Source: Clostridia bacterium (lineage in GTDB: Bacteria > Bacillota > Clostridia > Oscillospirales > UBA644). Taken from it: DNA of 60,609 nucleotides. Position numbers and translations under genes: made by a program. Below are positions 7,444 through 15,398 of this stretch, one piece after another. Positions within the stretch are counted from its first letter, which is position 1. Each line of letters opens with the position of its first letter. Under the pieces are notes generated by a model. The model was given only the letters and a program-made list of their open reading frames with translations, ran no database searches and was not told the DNA's origin. The stretch spans positions 1 to 60,609 of the forward strand of contig JAGAPC010000034.1 of the NCBI GenBank assembly GCA_017623475.1, given 5' to 3'.

Positions 7444-8613
7444 TTAGTAACAGGATTTATAAATTTCAACGACGTCGTCAGGGGTTAATTTTACGAAATT
7501 CCCCAAGGTTCCGTCGGGCTTAAGCAAAAGACGGTTTGCCATGTATTCAAAGTCTTCTTCTTTCACTCCCAACTCCCGAAGATTGTCGGGCATTCCGATG
7601 GACGTGAAAAAGTCTCTCCACGCCTGAATCCCCAGCGCTCCGGTTTCGGCGTCGTCGCCGGTGTTTTGAATCCCAAAGATTCGCGTTGCCATGGTGGCAA
7701 AAAGCTTGGGATTATGGGGTAACGCCTTGGTCATCCACGCAGGGAAAAGCACCGCCAGCCCCGCGCCGTGGGTCACGTCGTATAAGGCGGAAAGCTCGTG
7801 CTCGATGGCGTGGGTTGCCCAATCCTGCTCTCGGCCAACGCCCACCACGTTGTTGTGCGCCAAAGCCCCCGCCCACATAATGCTTGCCCGGGCTTCGTAG
7901 CACGTCGGATCGGCGATGACCCTGGGCGTTTCTCGGATCACGGTCAGAAGCAACGCCTCGCAAAGACGGTCGGTAACCTCCACGTCCTTGGTATTGGTAA
8001 AATAACGCTCCAGCACGTGGGCGATGATGTCGCTGGCACCGCTTGCCGTCTGCCACGCAGGCAGGGTAAAGGTCAATTCCGGATTCAGAATGGAAAACCG
8101 CGGCCGCAGCGCCTCTCCGGCGCAACCCCGCTTAACCAGGGTTTCTTCGTGGGTAATCACGCTGTTGGGAGATGCTTCGCTTCCCGCCGCGGGAATGGTC
8201 AAAACCGTTCCGACGGGCAACGCTTTCGTAATGGGCTTTTTGACTTTCCAATATTCCCAAAAATCGCAATCCATCAACGTCCCGGCGGCGATTGCCTTTG
8301 CCGAGTCGATGACCGACCCTCCGCCCACCGCTAAAATGAAATCGACGTTTTCCTTTCGGCAAAGGTCGATTCCTTGATAGACCAAGCCGCTGCGGGGATT
8401 GGGCTGAACGCCGCCCAGCGTAAGGAACTCGATTCCTTCCTGCTCCAGCGATTCCTTGACCCGTTGCAACAGTCCGCTTCGGACGACCGAGCCTCCGCCG
8501 TAATGGATCAGCACCTTGGTGCCTCCGTATCGTTTGATCATTTCCCCTGCCTTGTTTTCGGTTCCTTTTCCGAATAAAAAGCGGGTGGGACTGCAAAATT
8601 CAAAATTCAGCAT
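7444..8613 (-). CDS. iron-containing alcohol dehydrogenase (butanol dehydrogenase-like)
   Basis: 389 residues, typical for group III Fe-dependent dehydrogenases that reduce aldehydes with NAD(P)H. The N-terminal nucleotide-binding half has GGGSVVRSGLL and AVGGGSVIDSAKAIAAG. The C-terminal half has the metal-ligand helices with DIIAHVLERYF and ATHAIEHELSALYDVTHG, supplying the expected Asp and His ligands. It most resembles clostridial BdhA/YqhD-type enzymes. The start codon follows AAGGAGAA. The phosphodiesterase gene ends 18 bases upstream on the same strand, so they form an operon. Substrate is probably a short-chain aldehyde or alcohol (inference). Confidence 0.92.
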   Translation of the reverse strand: MLNFEFCSPTRFLFGKGTENKAGEMIKRYGGTKVLIHYGGGSVVRSGLLQRVKESLEQEGIEFLTLGGVQPNPRSGLVYQGIDLCRKENVDFILAVGGGSVIDSAKAIAAGTLMDCDFWEYWKVKKPITKALPVGTVLTIPAAGSEASPNSVITHEETLVKRGCAGEALRPRFSILNPELTFTLPAWQTASGASDIIAHVLERYFTNTKDVEVTDRLCEALLLTVIRETPRVIADPTCYEARASIMWAGALAHNNVVGVGREQDWATHAIEHELSALYDVTHGAGLAVLFPAWMTKALPHNPKLFATMATRIFGIQNTGDDAETGALGIQAWRDFFTSIGMPDNLRELGVKEEDFEYMANRLLLKPDGTLGNFVKLTPDDVVEIYKSCY

Positions 8614-8631
8614 GACCGTTCTCCTTTTTCG

Positions 8632-9096
8632 TCAATCGTCGTATTTGATTTCGGCTTTGGGCGGTTCTTTCGGGGAAAGCGTCAGCAGGGCGTAGGTGCC
8701 TCCGTAGGTGACCGACCCCGGATTTAAAAGCAAAACGCCGTCTCGTTCTTCCAAAAACGGACGGTGGGTGTGTCCGAATAAGGAAACGTTGCAATCCGCC
8801 TTTTTTGCTTTTGCCCATTGGACGTCCAAGCCGCTTTTTACGCCGGTGGTGTGTCCGTGGCACAGAAAAATTTTCGTTTCTCCGAGAAAAATAACCTTTT
8901 CCTTCGCTTCGTCGGAAAACCAGTCATTATTCCCCGGAATTTTGCATATTGGTAGGACAGGGAAGAGGTGGGATAACTCCTCTGCGTCCCGAAGGCAATC
9001 GCCCAGGTGGATCACGTGGTTCGGGTTTTCCCTCCGAATAATCCGTTCTGCTGCGGAGATTTCTCCGTGGGTGTCGGAGAGGATTAGGATTTTCAA
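8632..9096 (-). CDS. YfcE/MJ0936 family phosphodiesterase
   Basis: 154 residues, the size of the small calcineurin-like phosphodiesterases. All metal-site motifs are present in order: SDTHGE, HLGDC, PGNND, LCHGHT and FGHTHRP. Members hydrolyse phosphodiester model substrates with manganese; the natural substrate is usually unknown. GGAGGA lies about 10 bases before the ATG, and a consensus promoter is just upstream. It is the first gene of a two-gene unit with the alcohol dehydrogenase; no functional link between them is evident. Confidence 0.9.
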   Translation of the reverse strand: MKILILSDTHGEISAAERIIRRENPNHVIHLGDCLRDAEELSHLFPVLPICKIPGNNDWFSDEAKEKVIFLGETKIFLCHGHTTGVKSGLDVQWAKAKKADCNVSLFGHTHRPFLEERDGVLLLNPGSVTYGGTYALLTLSPKEPPKAEIKYDD

Positions 9097-9122
9097 GCCG
9101 ATTCCTCCGTCGTTTTTCTTTT

Positions 9123-9165
9123 ATTATACCGCGGATTGGCAAAAAAGTCAATGGCTTCATAGAAT
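9123..9165. promoter_or_regulatory. overlapping divergent promoters
   Basis: Minus strand: TTGACT at 9146-9151 and TATAAT at 9123-9128, spacer 17, for the phosphodiesterase. Plus strand: TTGGCA at 9136-9141 and TAGAAT at 9160-9165, spacer 18, for the small-protein cluster. The two -35 regions overlap, so the promoters should compete for polymerase. Confidence 0.7.
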
Positions 9166-9198
9166 GAAATTGAAATAACTTGGAAAGGTGTGACGATC

Positions 9199-9456
9199 AT
9201 GTCCGATTTTCCCAACGATGCCGCCGTTTCCCGTGCCGTTGCCGCCGCAAAGGGGGCGCTTTCGGCGGAAGACGCCGTAAAATTGGAGCGCCTTGCCCGA
9301 AACAAGGATTCTCTGAAGGGATTGACCTCCAAGCTCAGTGAACGGGATTGGGCAAACGTAATGCGGATCATCAACGATCCGGATCTGATGAAGCGGGTTC
9401 TTTCTTCTTCCCAGGGAAAGCATATGCTTCACGATTTTTTGAAGCGAATGAACTGA
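9199..9456 (+). CDS. small conserved-looking protein, unknown function
   Basis: 85 residues from ATG 9199, which follows GGAAAGG by about 10 bases; an in-frame GTG at 9190 is too close to that site. The protein is soluble, helical and charged, with blocks such as SAEDAVKLERLARNKDSL and SERDWANVMRIINDPDLM. The second half resembles the short helical pattern of 'last residues left in a window of deletions' (NDPDLMKRVLSSSQGKHML) that also appears in the next protein as NPESAQKIREIA. I do not recognise a named family. It heads a three-gene run of small proteins on the plus strand. Confidence 0.7.
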   Translation: MSDFPNDAAVSRAVAAAKGALSAEDAVKLERLARNKDSLKGLTSKLSERDWANVMRIINDPDLMKRVLSSSQGKHMLHDFLKRMN

Positions 9457-9473
9457 TGGGAAAGGAGACGCCT

Positions 9474-9809
9474 ATGCCGGATTTATTTTCCAAAATTTCC
9501 GAAATTTTGAGCAACCCCGAATCCGCCCAAAAAATTCGGGAGATCGCTTCCACCCTGTCTTCTTCGAATCCCCCGCCGCAAACGGAGGATTTTCCCGAAT
9601 CGGCGTCAGACGATCTTCCGGCGCTTCCCGCCTCCGGCGCGTTGGATTTTCCGGATCTTCTTTCCGGATTTTCCGGCTCCGGCGCTCACAGTCGGGATCT
9701 GGCGCTGCTCTACGCGGTGCGTCCCTATCTTCGGGCGTCCCGGGCAGGGAAGATCGACAACGCCATCAAGGCGATTCGGGTTATCGACCTGCTCTCCGCC
9801 CTGCGGTAA
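9474..9809 (+). CDS. small protein, unknown function
   Basis: 111 residues from ATG 9474, with AAAGGAG 8 bases upstream. It has an N-terminal helix (MPDLFSKISEILSNPESAQK), a proline- and serine-rich middle part, and a C-terminal segment RDLALLYAVRPYLRASRAGK followed by a short hydrophobic helix. The C-terminus pattern (small basic helix, then IDNAIKAIRVIDLLSAL) is typical of small conserved proteins in Clostridia seen near sporulation genes, but no function can be claimed. It starts 17 bases after the previous gene and ends before a terminator. Confidence 0.7.
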   Translation: MPDLFSKISEILSNPESAQKIREIASTLSSSNPPPQTEDFPESASDDLPALPASGALDFPDLLSGFSGSGAHSRDLALLYAVRPYLRASRAGKIDNAIKAIRVIDLLSALR

Positions 9810-9828
9810 CCGTAACGCAACACCTCGG

Positions 9829-9862
9829 CCGTTCAAATTTCCTTGAACGGTCGTTCTTTTTT
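9829..9862 (+). terminator. intrinsic terminator inside the small-protein cluster
   Basis: Arms CCGTTCAA (9829-9836) and TTGAACGG (9843-9850), then TCGTTCTTTTTT. The next small gene begins only 18 bases later, so read-through or a separate promoter is needed. Confidence 0.8.
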
Positions 9863-9879
9863 GAAAGGGGTTTTATTTG

Positions 9880-10173
9880 ATGTATTCTTCCGTTTCCGAA
9901 GTCGAATATCAAGCCCGTCGGGCAAGGGCAGAGGAGGACGCCCGCAGGGCGCACGATCGCTCCGACCGTTCCAAACGCTCCGATTGCAGTCCGTCGGAAG
10001 CGGAGTGTGCTTCTTCCGATTTATCCCGTTCCAAAGGGGGCTTGGGCGGCGTTCTTTCGCGGATCAAAGACGACGATCTGCTTCTGATCGCCATTTTATT
10101 CCTGCTTTTTAATGAAAACAAAGAGGACGATCCGTTGATTTTAATCATCCTTGCGGTGCTTTTTCTGACCTGA
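9880..10173 (+). CDS. small membrane protein, unknown function
   Basis: 97 residues from ATG 9880, preceded by AAAGGGG; an in-frame TTG directly before it is less likely. Residues 1-60 are strongly charged, with alternating Arg, Glu, Asp and Ser. The C-terminal third has two very hydrophobic stretches, LLLIAILFLLF and LILIILAVLFL, separated by NENKEDDP, so it likely inserts as a short hairpin. This pattern occurs in small Firmicutes membrane proteins of unknown role. It sits between a terminator and the promoter of the Asp23 gene. Confidence 0.7.
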   Translation: MYSSVSEVEYQARRARAEEDARRAHDRSDRSKRSDCSPSEAECASSDLSRSKGGLGGVLSRIKDDDLLLIAILFLLFNENKEDDPLILIILAVLFLT

Positions 10174-10244
10174 TTTCGGGGGAAAATAGTACAAATTTGG
10201 AACATTTCGGTAACGAAAAGGGAAAAAGACTTGTAAATTTTCCG

Positions 10245-10272
10245 TTTATAGTGTATTATAATATAGTATAAT
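10245..10272 (+). promoter_or_regulatory. probable promoter of the Asp23-fakA operon
   Basis: TATAAT at 10267-10272 with TTTATA at 10245-10250 (4 of 6, spacer 16); another TATAAT at 10257-10262 lacks a good -35. A short hairpin with arms TGCCC/GGGCA follows in the leader at about 10281-10292. Confidence 0.55.
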
Positions 10273-10317
10273 ACTTGTCCTGCCCTCGGGCACGACGATC
10301 TATTACGGAGGTTTGAT

Positions 10318-10668
10318 ATGCTGAAATTGAAAAACGAACACGGAAACATTATCATCGACGATAACGTTATCGCCGGGATTGCTTCCATCGTCGCTTCGGA
10401 TTGTTTCGGAATCGCCGAAATGAAGGCGAAGAACGTCTCTGAACAAATTTGGGCTTTCCTGAAGAAGGACCGTAAGGATAAGGGCGTACACGTTTATTGC
10501 GACAATAACCGTGTCTGCATCGACGTGCATATTGCGGTGATCTACGGAGTCAATATCCCTGCCATTACCGAAAGCATCGCTCACAAAATCACCTATTCCG
10601 TTTCCGATTATATCGGATTCCCCGTGGATAAGGTGAACGTCTTCGTGGATTCTGTCATCACGAAGTAA
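10318..10668 (+). CDS. Asp23/Gls24 family envelope stress response protein
   Basis: 116 residues. The segment from about residue 8 to 110 fits the Asp23 domain: an early GNIIIDDNVIAGIASIVASD, a central HVYCDNNRVCIDVHIAV and a terminal VNVFVDSVI. In Firmicutes these small proteins form abundant membrane-proximal assemblies linked to envelope stress, and one paralogue is typically placed just before fakA, exactly as here. GGAGG precedes the ATG. The 29-base gap to fakA suggests one transcript. Confidence 0.9.
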   Translation: MLKLKNEHGNIIIDDNVIAGIASIVASDCFGIAEMKAKNVSEQIWAFLKKDRKDKGVHVYCDNNRVCIDVHIAVIYGVNIPAITESIAHKITYSVSDYIGFPVDKVNVFVDSVITK

Positions 10669-10697
10669 CCTTAAAAACGAGAAAAGGAATTTGAATT

Positions 10698-12371
10698 ATG
10701 ATTTTAAACGGAACATCTTACCGCGATATGGTGATCTCCGGGGCAAATAATCTTGCCAACGAACGGGAAAACATCAATCGCCTCAATGTATTCCCCGTCC
10801 CCGACGGAGATACCGGAATCAACATGAGTCTGACCATGGGCGCCGTGCGCACCGACCTTCCTTCCTTTGAAGGAGACGTCAGCCAGGTTGCCGACAAGGT
10901 TGCCAATATGCTTCTCCGGGGCGCCCGGGGGAACTCCGGCGTTATCCTTTCTCTTTTCTTCCGTGGTATTTCCAAGGAATGTAAGGGCAAAGAAACTGTC
11001 GATGCCCCCGACCTTGCCGCCGCCTTTCAGCGGGGCGTGGATGCGGCTTACAAGTCGGTTATGAAACCCACGGAAGGTACGATTCTCACCGTTATGCGTG
11101 TTGCCGCCGAAAAGGCGTTGGAAAAAGCCGACGAATACAAAGGCAGAGTGGAAGATTTCATGCCCTTCGTCCTGTCCGTTGCGGAAGAAACCCTGCAAAA
11201 AACTCCCGAAATGCTTCCCGTGTTGAAGCAGGCAGGACTTGTGGATGCGGGCGGCCGCGGACTCGTTGTTATTTTTGAAGGAATGGTCGGATATCTTCAG
11301 GGCAACCCCGTGGCACTTTTGGATGCCGAAGGGGCTGAATCTGAAGCAGAAACCGAATCTGCTTTCGACCAGTTTAATACGGAAGATATCGTGTATCCTT
11401 ACTGCACCGAATGTATCGTCGGCAAGTCCGATGCTTATATCGGGGAAGGAAAAGCGGAAAAGCTCCACAAATTCGTTCTCGGAGCAGGCGACAGCGCCGT
11501 TTTCGTCGATGATACCGACATTATTAAATTGCACGTTCATACCTCTGACCCCGGAAAGGTCTTGTCCGAAGCGTTGAAGTTCGGCTCCCTTCTGACGGTC
11601 AAAATTGAAAATATGAAAGAACAACATTCCGCCCTTTCTTCCGGTGCTGCAAAAGACGTTCCCGCAACGCCTGTGGAAGAAGTGAAGGAAGAAGTTACCG
11701 ACGCTATTCCCGAAAAGAAATACGGCTTCGTTGCCGTTGCCTCCGGGGAAGGAATGGTCTCCGTATTCCGTGATCTGGGCGCGGATCAAATGGTCATCGG
11801 CGGTCAGACCATGAACCCCTCCACCGAGGATATGCTGAAGGCGATCCGTATGACCCCCGCCGAAAACGTAATCGTGTTGCCCAACAACAGCAACATCTAC
11901 ATGGTTGCCGCCCAAGCCGCCCTTTTGGTGGAAGACAAACACGTGGAAGTTCTCCGTTCCGTTTCTCTGCCCCAGGGGATCAGCGCCATGCTCGCTTTCA
12001 ATCCCGATGGGGAAGTGGAAGAAAACGTTACGGCGATGAAGGAAGCCATGGCAGCCGTATCTTCTCTGTCCATGACCTTTGCGGCGCACGATTCCACCTT
12101 CGATAACCGGGAAATCAAGGAAAATCAGATCTTGGGTCTGGTGGAAAACAAAGTTCGCTACGTGACCGATACCCGGGAAGAATGTATGGCAAATCTCTGC
12201 GACGATATCAAAGACGCCTGCGTCGTTACCCTGTTCTACGGAGAAGGGGTTTCCGAGGCGGAGGCAGAAGCCATGCAGGGAATTCTGCAGGAAAAATTGG
12301 GCGACGACGTTGACGTTATGTTGGTCGATGGCGGTCAGCCGGTCTATTACTTTATCATCTCTGCCGAATAA
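10698..12371 (+). CDS. fakA: fatty acid kinase subunit FakA (DAK2/YloV family)
   Basis: 557 residues, the usual YloV/FakA length. The N-terminal DhaL-like kinase domain (about 8-200) has NVFPVPDGDTGINMSLTM and RGARGNSGVILS for nucleotide and metal binding. The C-terminal part contains a central linker rich in Glu and a family-specific domain with GGQTMNPSTEDML and LPNNSNI. FakA phosphorylates fatty acids that are presented by a FakB (DegV-like) partner, so exogenous fatty acids enter phospholipid synthesis. No fakB is in this window. The Asp23 gene upstream matches the widespread Firmicutes order. Confidence 0.93.
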   Translation: MILNGTSYRDMVISGANNLANERENINRLNVFPVPDGDTGINMSLTMGAVRTDLPSFEGDVSQVADKVANMLLRGARGNSGVILSLFFRGISKECKGKETVDAPDLAAAFQRGVDAAYKSVMKPTEGTILTVMRVAAEKALEKADEYKGRVEDFMPFVLSVAEETLQKTPEMLPVLKQAGLVDAGGRGLVVIFEGMVGYLQGNPVALLDAEGAESEAETESAFDQFNTEDIVYPYCTECIVGKSDAYIGEGKAEKLHKFVLGAGDSAVFVDDTDIIKLHVHTSDPGKVLSEALKFGSLLTVKIENMKEQHSALSSGAAKDVPATPVEEVKEEVTDAIPEKKYGFVAVASGEGMVSVFRDLGADQMVIGGQTMNPSTEDMLKAIRMTPAENVIVLPNNSNIYMVAAQAALLVEDKHVEVLRSVSLPQGISAMLAFNPDGEVEENVTAMKEAMAAVSSLSMTFAAHDSTFDNREIKENQILGLVENKVRYVTDTREECMANLCDDIKDACVVTLFYGEGVSEAEAEAMQGILQEKLGDDVDVMLVDGGQPVYYFIISAE

Positions 12372-12387
12372 GGCAAAAGGAATTGAT

Positions 12388-13332
12388 ATGTCTCAACGCC
12401 GTTATGCAGCCGTGGGCGGACAGGCGGTCATGGAGGGGATTATGATGAAATCCCCTCTGCGTTCCGTTCTTGCCGTCCGCAAGCCCGACGGAGAAATCGT
12501 TACCGAAGAAATGGCAACGACCTCGGTTCGGGAAAAATATAAAATATTACGCATCCCCGTTCTTCGGGGGTGTGTGGCTTTTGTGGAAAGCATGGTCGTG
12601 GGCTACAAGGCCTTGATGCGTTCCGCGGAATTGGCGGGGCTGGAGGAGGAAACCAACGGAAATAAGTGGGTTTCCGCCTTGGTGATGGCGTTTTCGCTGA
12701 TCTTGGGCGTGGGGCTTGCCGTGGGGTTGTTCCTGCTGCTGCCCCAGCTTGCGGGAAAGCTGATCACCTCGTGGCTTCCCGAAGCCAGGGCGCTGCGGAT
12801 TTTGATCGAAGGGATTATTCGCATCATCATTTTTATCTGTTACATCTTGGCAACGTCCTTGATGAAAGAGATGAAAGACGTGTACCGTTATCACGGCGCG
12901 GAGCATAAAACCATCTTTGCCGTGGAATCCGGGAAAGAGCTGACGGTGGAAAATATCCGCAATATGCCCCGTTGCCATCCCCGATGCGGAACCAGCTTTA
13001 TTTTCCTCGTATTTTTGTTTTCCATTTTGTTCTTCACGCTGCTTCACGCCTTCGTGTTGCCCGACACCATCGAAGGCTTGCCCCGATTGTTGGTCCACAT
13101 GGCGTGCCTGCCGGTGATTGCCGGCTTTACCTTTGAGATCCAACAATGGACGGGACGGAAGGATAATTGGTTCACCAAAATTATTTCTGCCCCCGGAAAA
13201 GGGCTTCAGCGGATTACCACCGCCGAACCCACCGACGCGCAGATCGAGGTTGCCATCGTCGCGGTCAACGCTTCCCTGACCAACGAGCAGGGCGAGGTGG
13301 ATTATTCCCTCGCGTTTCCTAAAAAGAAATGA
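12388..13332 (+). CDS. DUF1385 family membrane protein (YqhQ-like)
   Basis: 314 residues from ATG 12388, with AAAGGAA upstream. The N-terminal motif VGGQAVMEGIMMKSP is diagnostic of DUF1385. Four or so hydrophobic segments lie around residues 95-130, 140-165 and 215-260, and the conserved YRYHGAEHKTIFAVE and PRCHPRCGTSFIF stretches carry His and Cys residues that look like a metal or catalytic site facing one membrane side. Function is unproven. It is followed by prmC with a 4-base overlap, so translation is coupled. Confidence 0.9.
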   Translation: MSQRRYAAVGGQAVMEGIMMKSPLRSVLAVRKPDGEIVTEEMATTSVREKYKILRIPVLRGCVAFVESMVVGYKALMRSAELAGLEEETNGNKWVSALVMAFSLILGVGLAVGLFLLLPQLAGKLITSWLPEARALRILIEGIIRIIIFICYILATSLMKEMKDVYRYHGAEHKTIFAVESGKELTVENIRNMPRCHPRCGTSFIFLVFLFSILFFTLLHAFVLPDTIEGLPRLLVHMACLPVIAGFTFEIQQWTGRKDNWFTKIISAPGKGLQRITTAEPTDAQIEVAIVAVNASLTNEQGEVDYSLAFPKKK

Positions 13333-14153
13333 GCTTTTGGTCGGAATTGGAATCCCGGTTGTCTGTCCGTTCTTCCGACGCCCCCCGGGAGGTGTCTCTG
13401 CTGGCGGAAAAGGTCTGCGGAATTTCTTCGGATCAGTTTTTGCTCAAGCGTTTGATCCGATCCCTGCCCGAGCCTACGGAAGAGCAAAAAAACGCGCTTT
13501 GCAATCTGGTCTCCCGTCGTTGCGACGGAGAGCCGTTGCAATATCTTTTGGGTGTTGCCGATTTTTACGGCAGAACCTTCGCCGTTGCCCCCGGAGTTTT
13601 GATCCCCCGGTTTGATACGGAAATTTTGGTCGATGCCGCCCTTTCTTTTTTGAAGGACGGAGACGCGGTGTTGGATCTGTGCGCCGGCACCGGTTGTATC
13701 GGACTGACCCTGGGCGCGGAAAAAAATCTTTCGGTCACGGAAGTTGAAAAATTTGAAGACGCCTTTTCGTTGCTGAAAAAAAACGCAAAAAAAATCTGTC
13801 CCTCTGCTCGGTTGATCCGAGGCGACGTCCTTTGCGACGAGGTGGACGGAGTGTACGATTTGATCGTTTCCAATCCCCCCTATATCCCGACGGAGGATCT
13901 GCAGACCCTCTCTTTGGAGGTTCAAAACGAGCCTGTCACCGCCCTGGATGGGGGAGAAGACGGACTTTTATTTTACCGTTGCATCGTTCAGCGCTTTGCT
14001 TCCCGGTTGAAGCCGGGGGGAAGGATGCTGTTTGAATGTGGCATCGGTCAGGCATCTGCCATTGAAGAAATTTTTATTTCCGCCGGATTTTGCGACGTTG
14101 TTAAGGTTCGGGATTACGGCGGAGTTCTTCGGGTGGTCGGAGCAAAAAAATGA
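13329..14153 (+). CDS. prmC: peptide chain release factor N5-glutamine methyltransferase
   Basis: 274 residues. It transfers a methyl group from S-adenosylmethionine to the GGQ glutamine of RF1 and RF2. The N-terminal helical substrate domain is residues 1-75; the Rossmann domain has VLDLCAGTGCIGLTL for SAM binding and NPPYIPTEDL, the catalytic NPPY. The ATG overlaps the yqhQ-like stop. It is often linked to prfA in Firmicutes, but here it sits between yqhQ and murI. A small oddity is a run of Lys and Phe in the SAM domain (FEDAFSLLKKNAKKI). Confidence 0.93.
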   Translation: MSFWSELESRLSVRSSDAPREVSLLAEKVCGISSDQFLLKRLIRSLPEPTEEQKNALCNLVSRRCDGEPLQYLLGVADFYGRTFAVAPGVLIPRFDTEILVDAALSFLKDGDAVLDLCAGTGCIGLTLGAEKNLSVTEVEKFEDAFSLLKKNAKKICPSARLIRGDVLCDEVDGVYDLIVSNPPYIPTEDLQTLSLEVQNEPVTALDGGEDGLLFYRCIVQRFASRLKPGGRMLFECGIGQASAIEEIFISAGFCDVVKVRDYGGVLRVVGAKK

Positions 14154-14165
14154 GGGAGGAAAGCC

Positions 14166-14975
14166 ATGTCTGAATTGCAGATCGGCGTATTTGATTCGGG
14201 GCTCGGAGGGCTGACCGCCGTTCGGGAGCTGATGCAGATTTTACCGGGGGAAAACCTCGTCTATTTCGGCGATACCGCCCGCGTTCCCTACGGAACCCGA
14301 TCCCGGGATACCATCCGCACCTTTGCCCTACAGGATCTCCGCTTTTTGCTGGAGCAGGATCTGAAGGCGGTTTTGGTCGCCTGCGGCACCGTTTCGTCCG
14401 TGGCGCTTCCGGATCTGCAGGGGATGACCGATATTCCGGTCGTCGGGGTGGTTCAGCCTACGGCGGCAGCCGCCTGCAACGCCACGAAAAACAAAAAAAT
14501 CGGGATTCTCGGCACCTCCGCCACAGTGAAAAGCGGCTCGTATCAAGCGGCGATTGCCGAAATTGATCCCGAAATCACCGTCACCGCAACGGCGTGCCCC
14601 CTGTTCGTTCCCCTGGTGGAAAACGGATATTTGGAGGGACAGATCACGGAGCTTGCGGCGATGGAATACATCAAGCCCCTGCAGGACGCGGGGGTGGATA
14701 CGGTCATCCTCGGCTGTACCCATTATCCCTTGCTCAAGCCGGTGTTGAGCAAATTGTTCGGCGACGGCGTGACCTTGATCGATTCCGGTCGGGAAGCCGC
14801 CCTTGCCTTGGCGGAGATTTTGAGACGCGAGGGGAAACTGTCTCAAAAATCCGAGGGAAAACGCCGCTATTTCGTCAGCGACGAGGTCAGTAATTTTTCA
14901 AATATCGCCGGGATGTTCCTGGAACGGAGCATCGACGGACAGGTGGAAAAGGTCACCATCCGCACCGACGATTGA
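14166..14975 (+). CDS. murI: glutamate racemase
   Basis: 269 residues. It interconverts L- and D-glutamate to supply D-Glu for peptidoglycan stem peptides. FDSGLGGLT and YFGDTARVPYG mark the N-terminal half. The two catalytic cysteines are in LVACGTVSS (near residue 77) and LGCTHYPLL (near 187). The first motif is usually ACNTASA; here Asn is replaced by Gly and the alanines differ, a variant seen in related Clostridia to my memory. GGAGG precedes the ATG. It follows prmC by 12 bases in the same operon. Confidence 0.92.
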   Translation: MSELQIGVFDSGLGGLTAVRELMQILPGENLVYFGDTARVPYGTRSRDTIRTFALQDLRFLLEQDLKAVLVACGTVSSVALPDLQGMTDIPVVGVVQPTAAAACNATKNKKIGILGTSATVKSGSYQAAIAEIDPEITVTATACPLFVPLVENGYLEGQITELAAMEYIKPLQDAGVDTVILGCTHYPLLKPVLSKLFGDGVTLIDSGREAALALAEILRREGKLSQKSEGKRRYFVSDEVSNFSNIAGMFLERSIDGQVEKVTIRTDD

Positions 14976-14984
14976 AAGGAACGC

Positions 14985-15398
14985 ATGAAAACAGCCATCA
15001 TCCGCATGGATACGACTCGGGACGGAAAGCCCTTTTCCGATCTGTTCACCTACGGCACCATCCGTCGGGAAAAGGACGGCTACGTGGTGGAATTCGACGG
15101 AGAAAAGATTCTTTCCGAAATCGGCGACCATGTGAAGTTTTACATTAAAAATAAAGATCACGTCCGTCTTCAGGCGGACAACGGTAACGATTCGGTGCTG
15201 TTCGATTTTCGGAAAGGTCCTACGGTGGAATGTCTTTCGGACAACCGCATGATGAATATTCACGTCACCACCCGAGAAATTTCTTCCACCATGGACGAAA
15301 ACGGAGGAGAATTGGATCTGAAATACACCATGTCCTTCCATCATATGCTTTCCAGCGAAACCGATATCCACCTGGAAGCGCGGGTCGTTTCCGAATGA
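14985..15398 (+). CDS. DUF1934 family protein
   Basis: 137 residues forming an all-beta, calycin-like small barrel as in YwiB. Blocks such as DLFTYGTIRREKDGYVVEF, and the C-terminal LDLKYTMSFHH with SSETDIHLEARVV, match DUF1934. Family members are cytoplasmic and of unknown role, frequently next to murI or arginyl-tRNA synthetase in Firmicutes. It starts 9 bases after murI and its stop overlaps the tadA start in an ATGA junction. Confidence 0.85.
   Translation: MKTAIIRMDTTRDGKPFSDLFTYGTIRREKDGYVVEFDGEKILSEIGDHVKFYIKNKDHVRLQADNGNDSVLFDFRKGPTVECLSDNRMMNIHVTTREISSTMDENGGELDLKYTMSFHHMLSSETDIHLEARVVSE

Noticed and set aside
10704..12089. Minus-strand frame opposite fakA
   Set aside because: Antisense shadow; no ribosome site, no domain.
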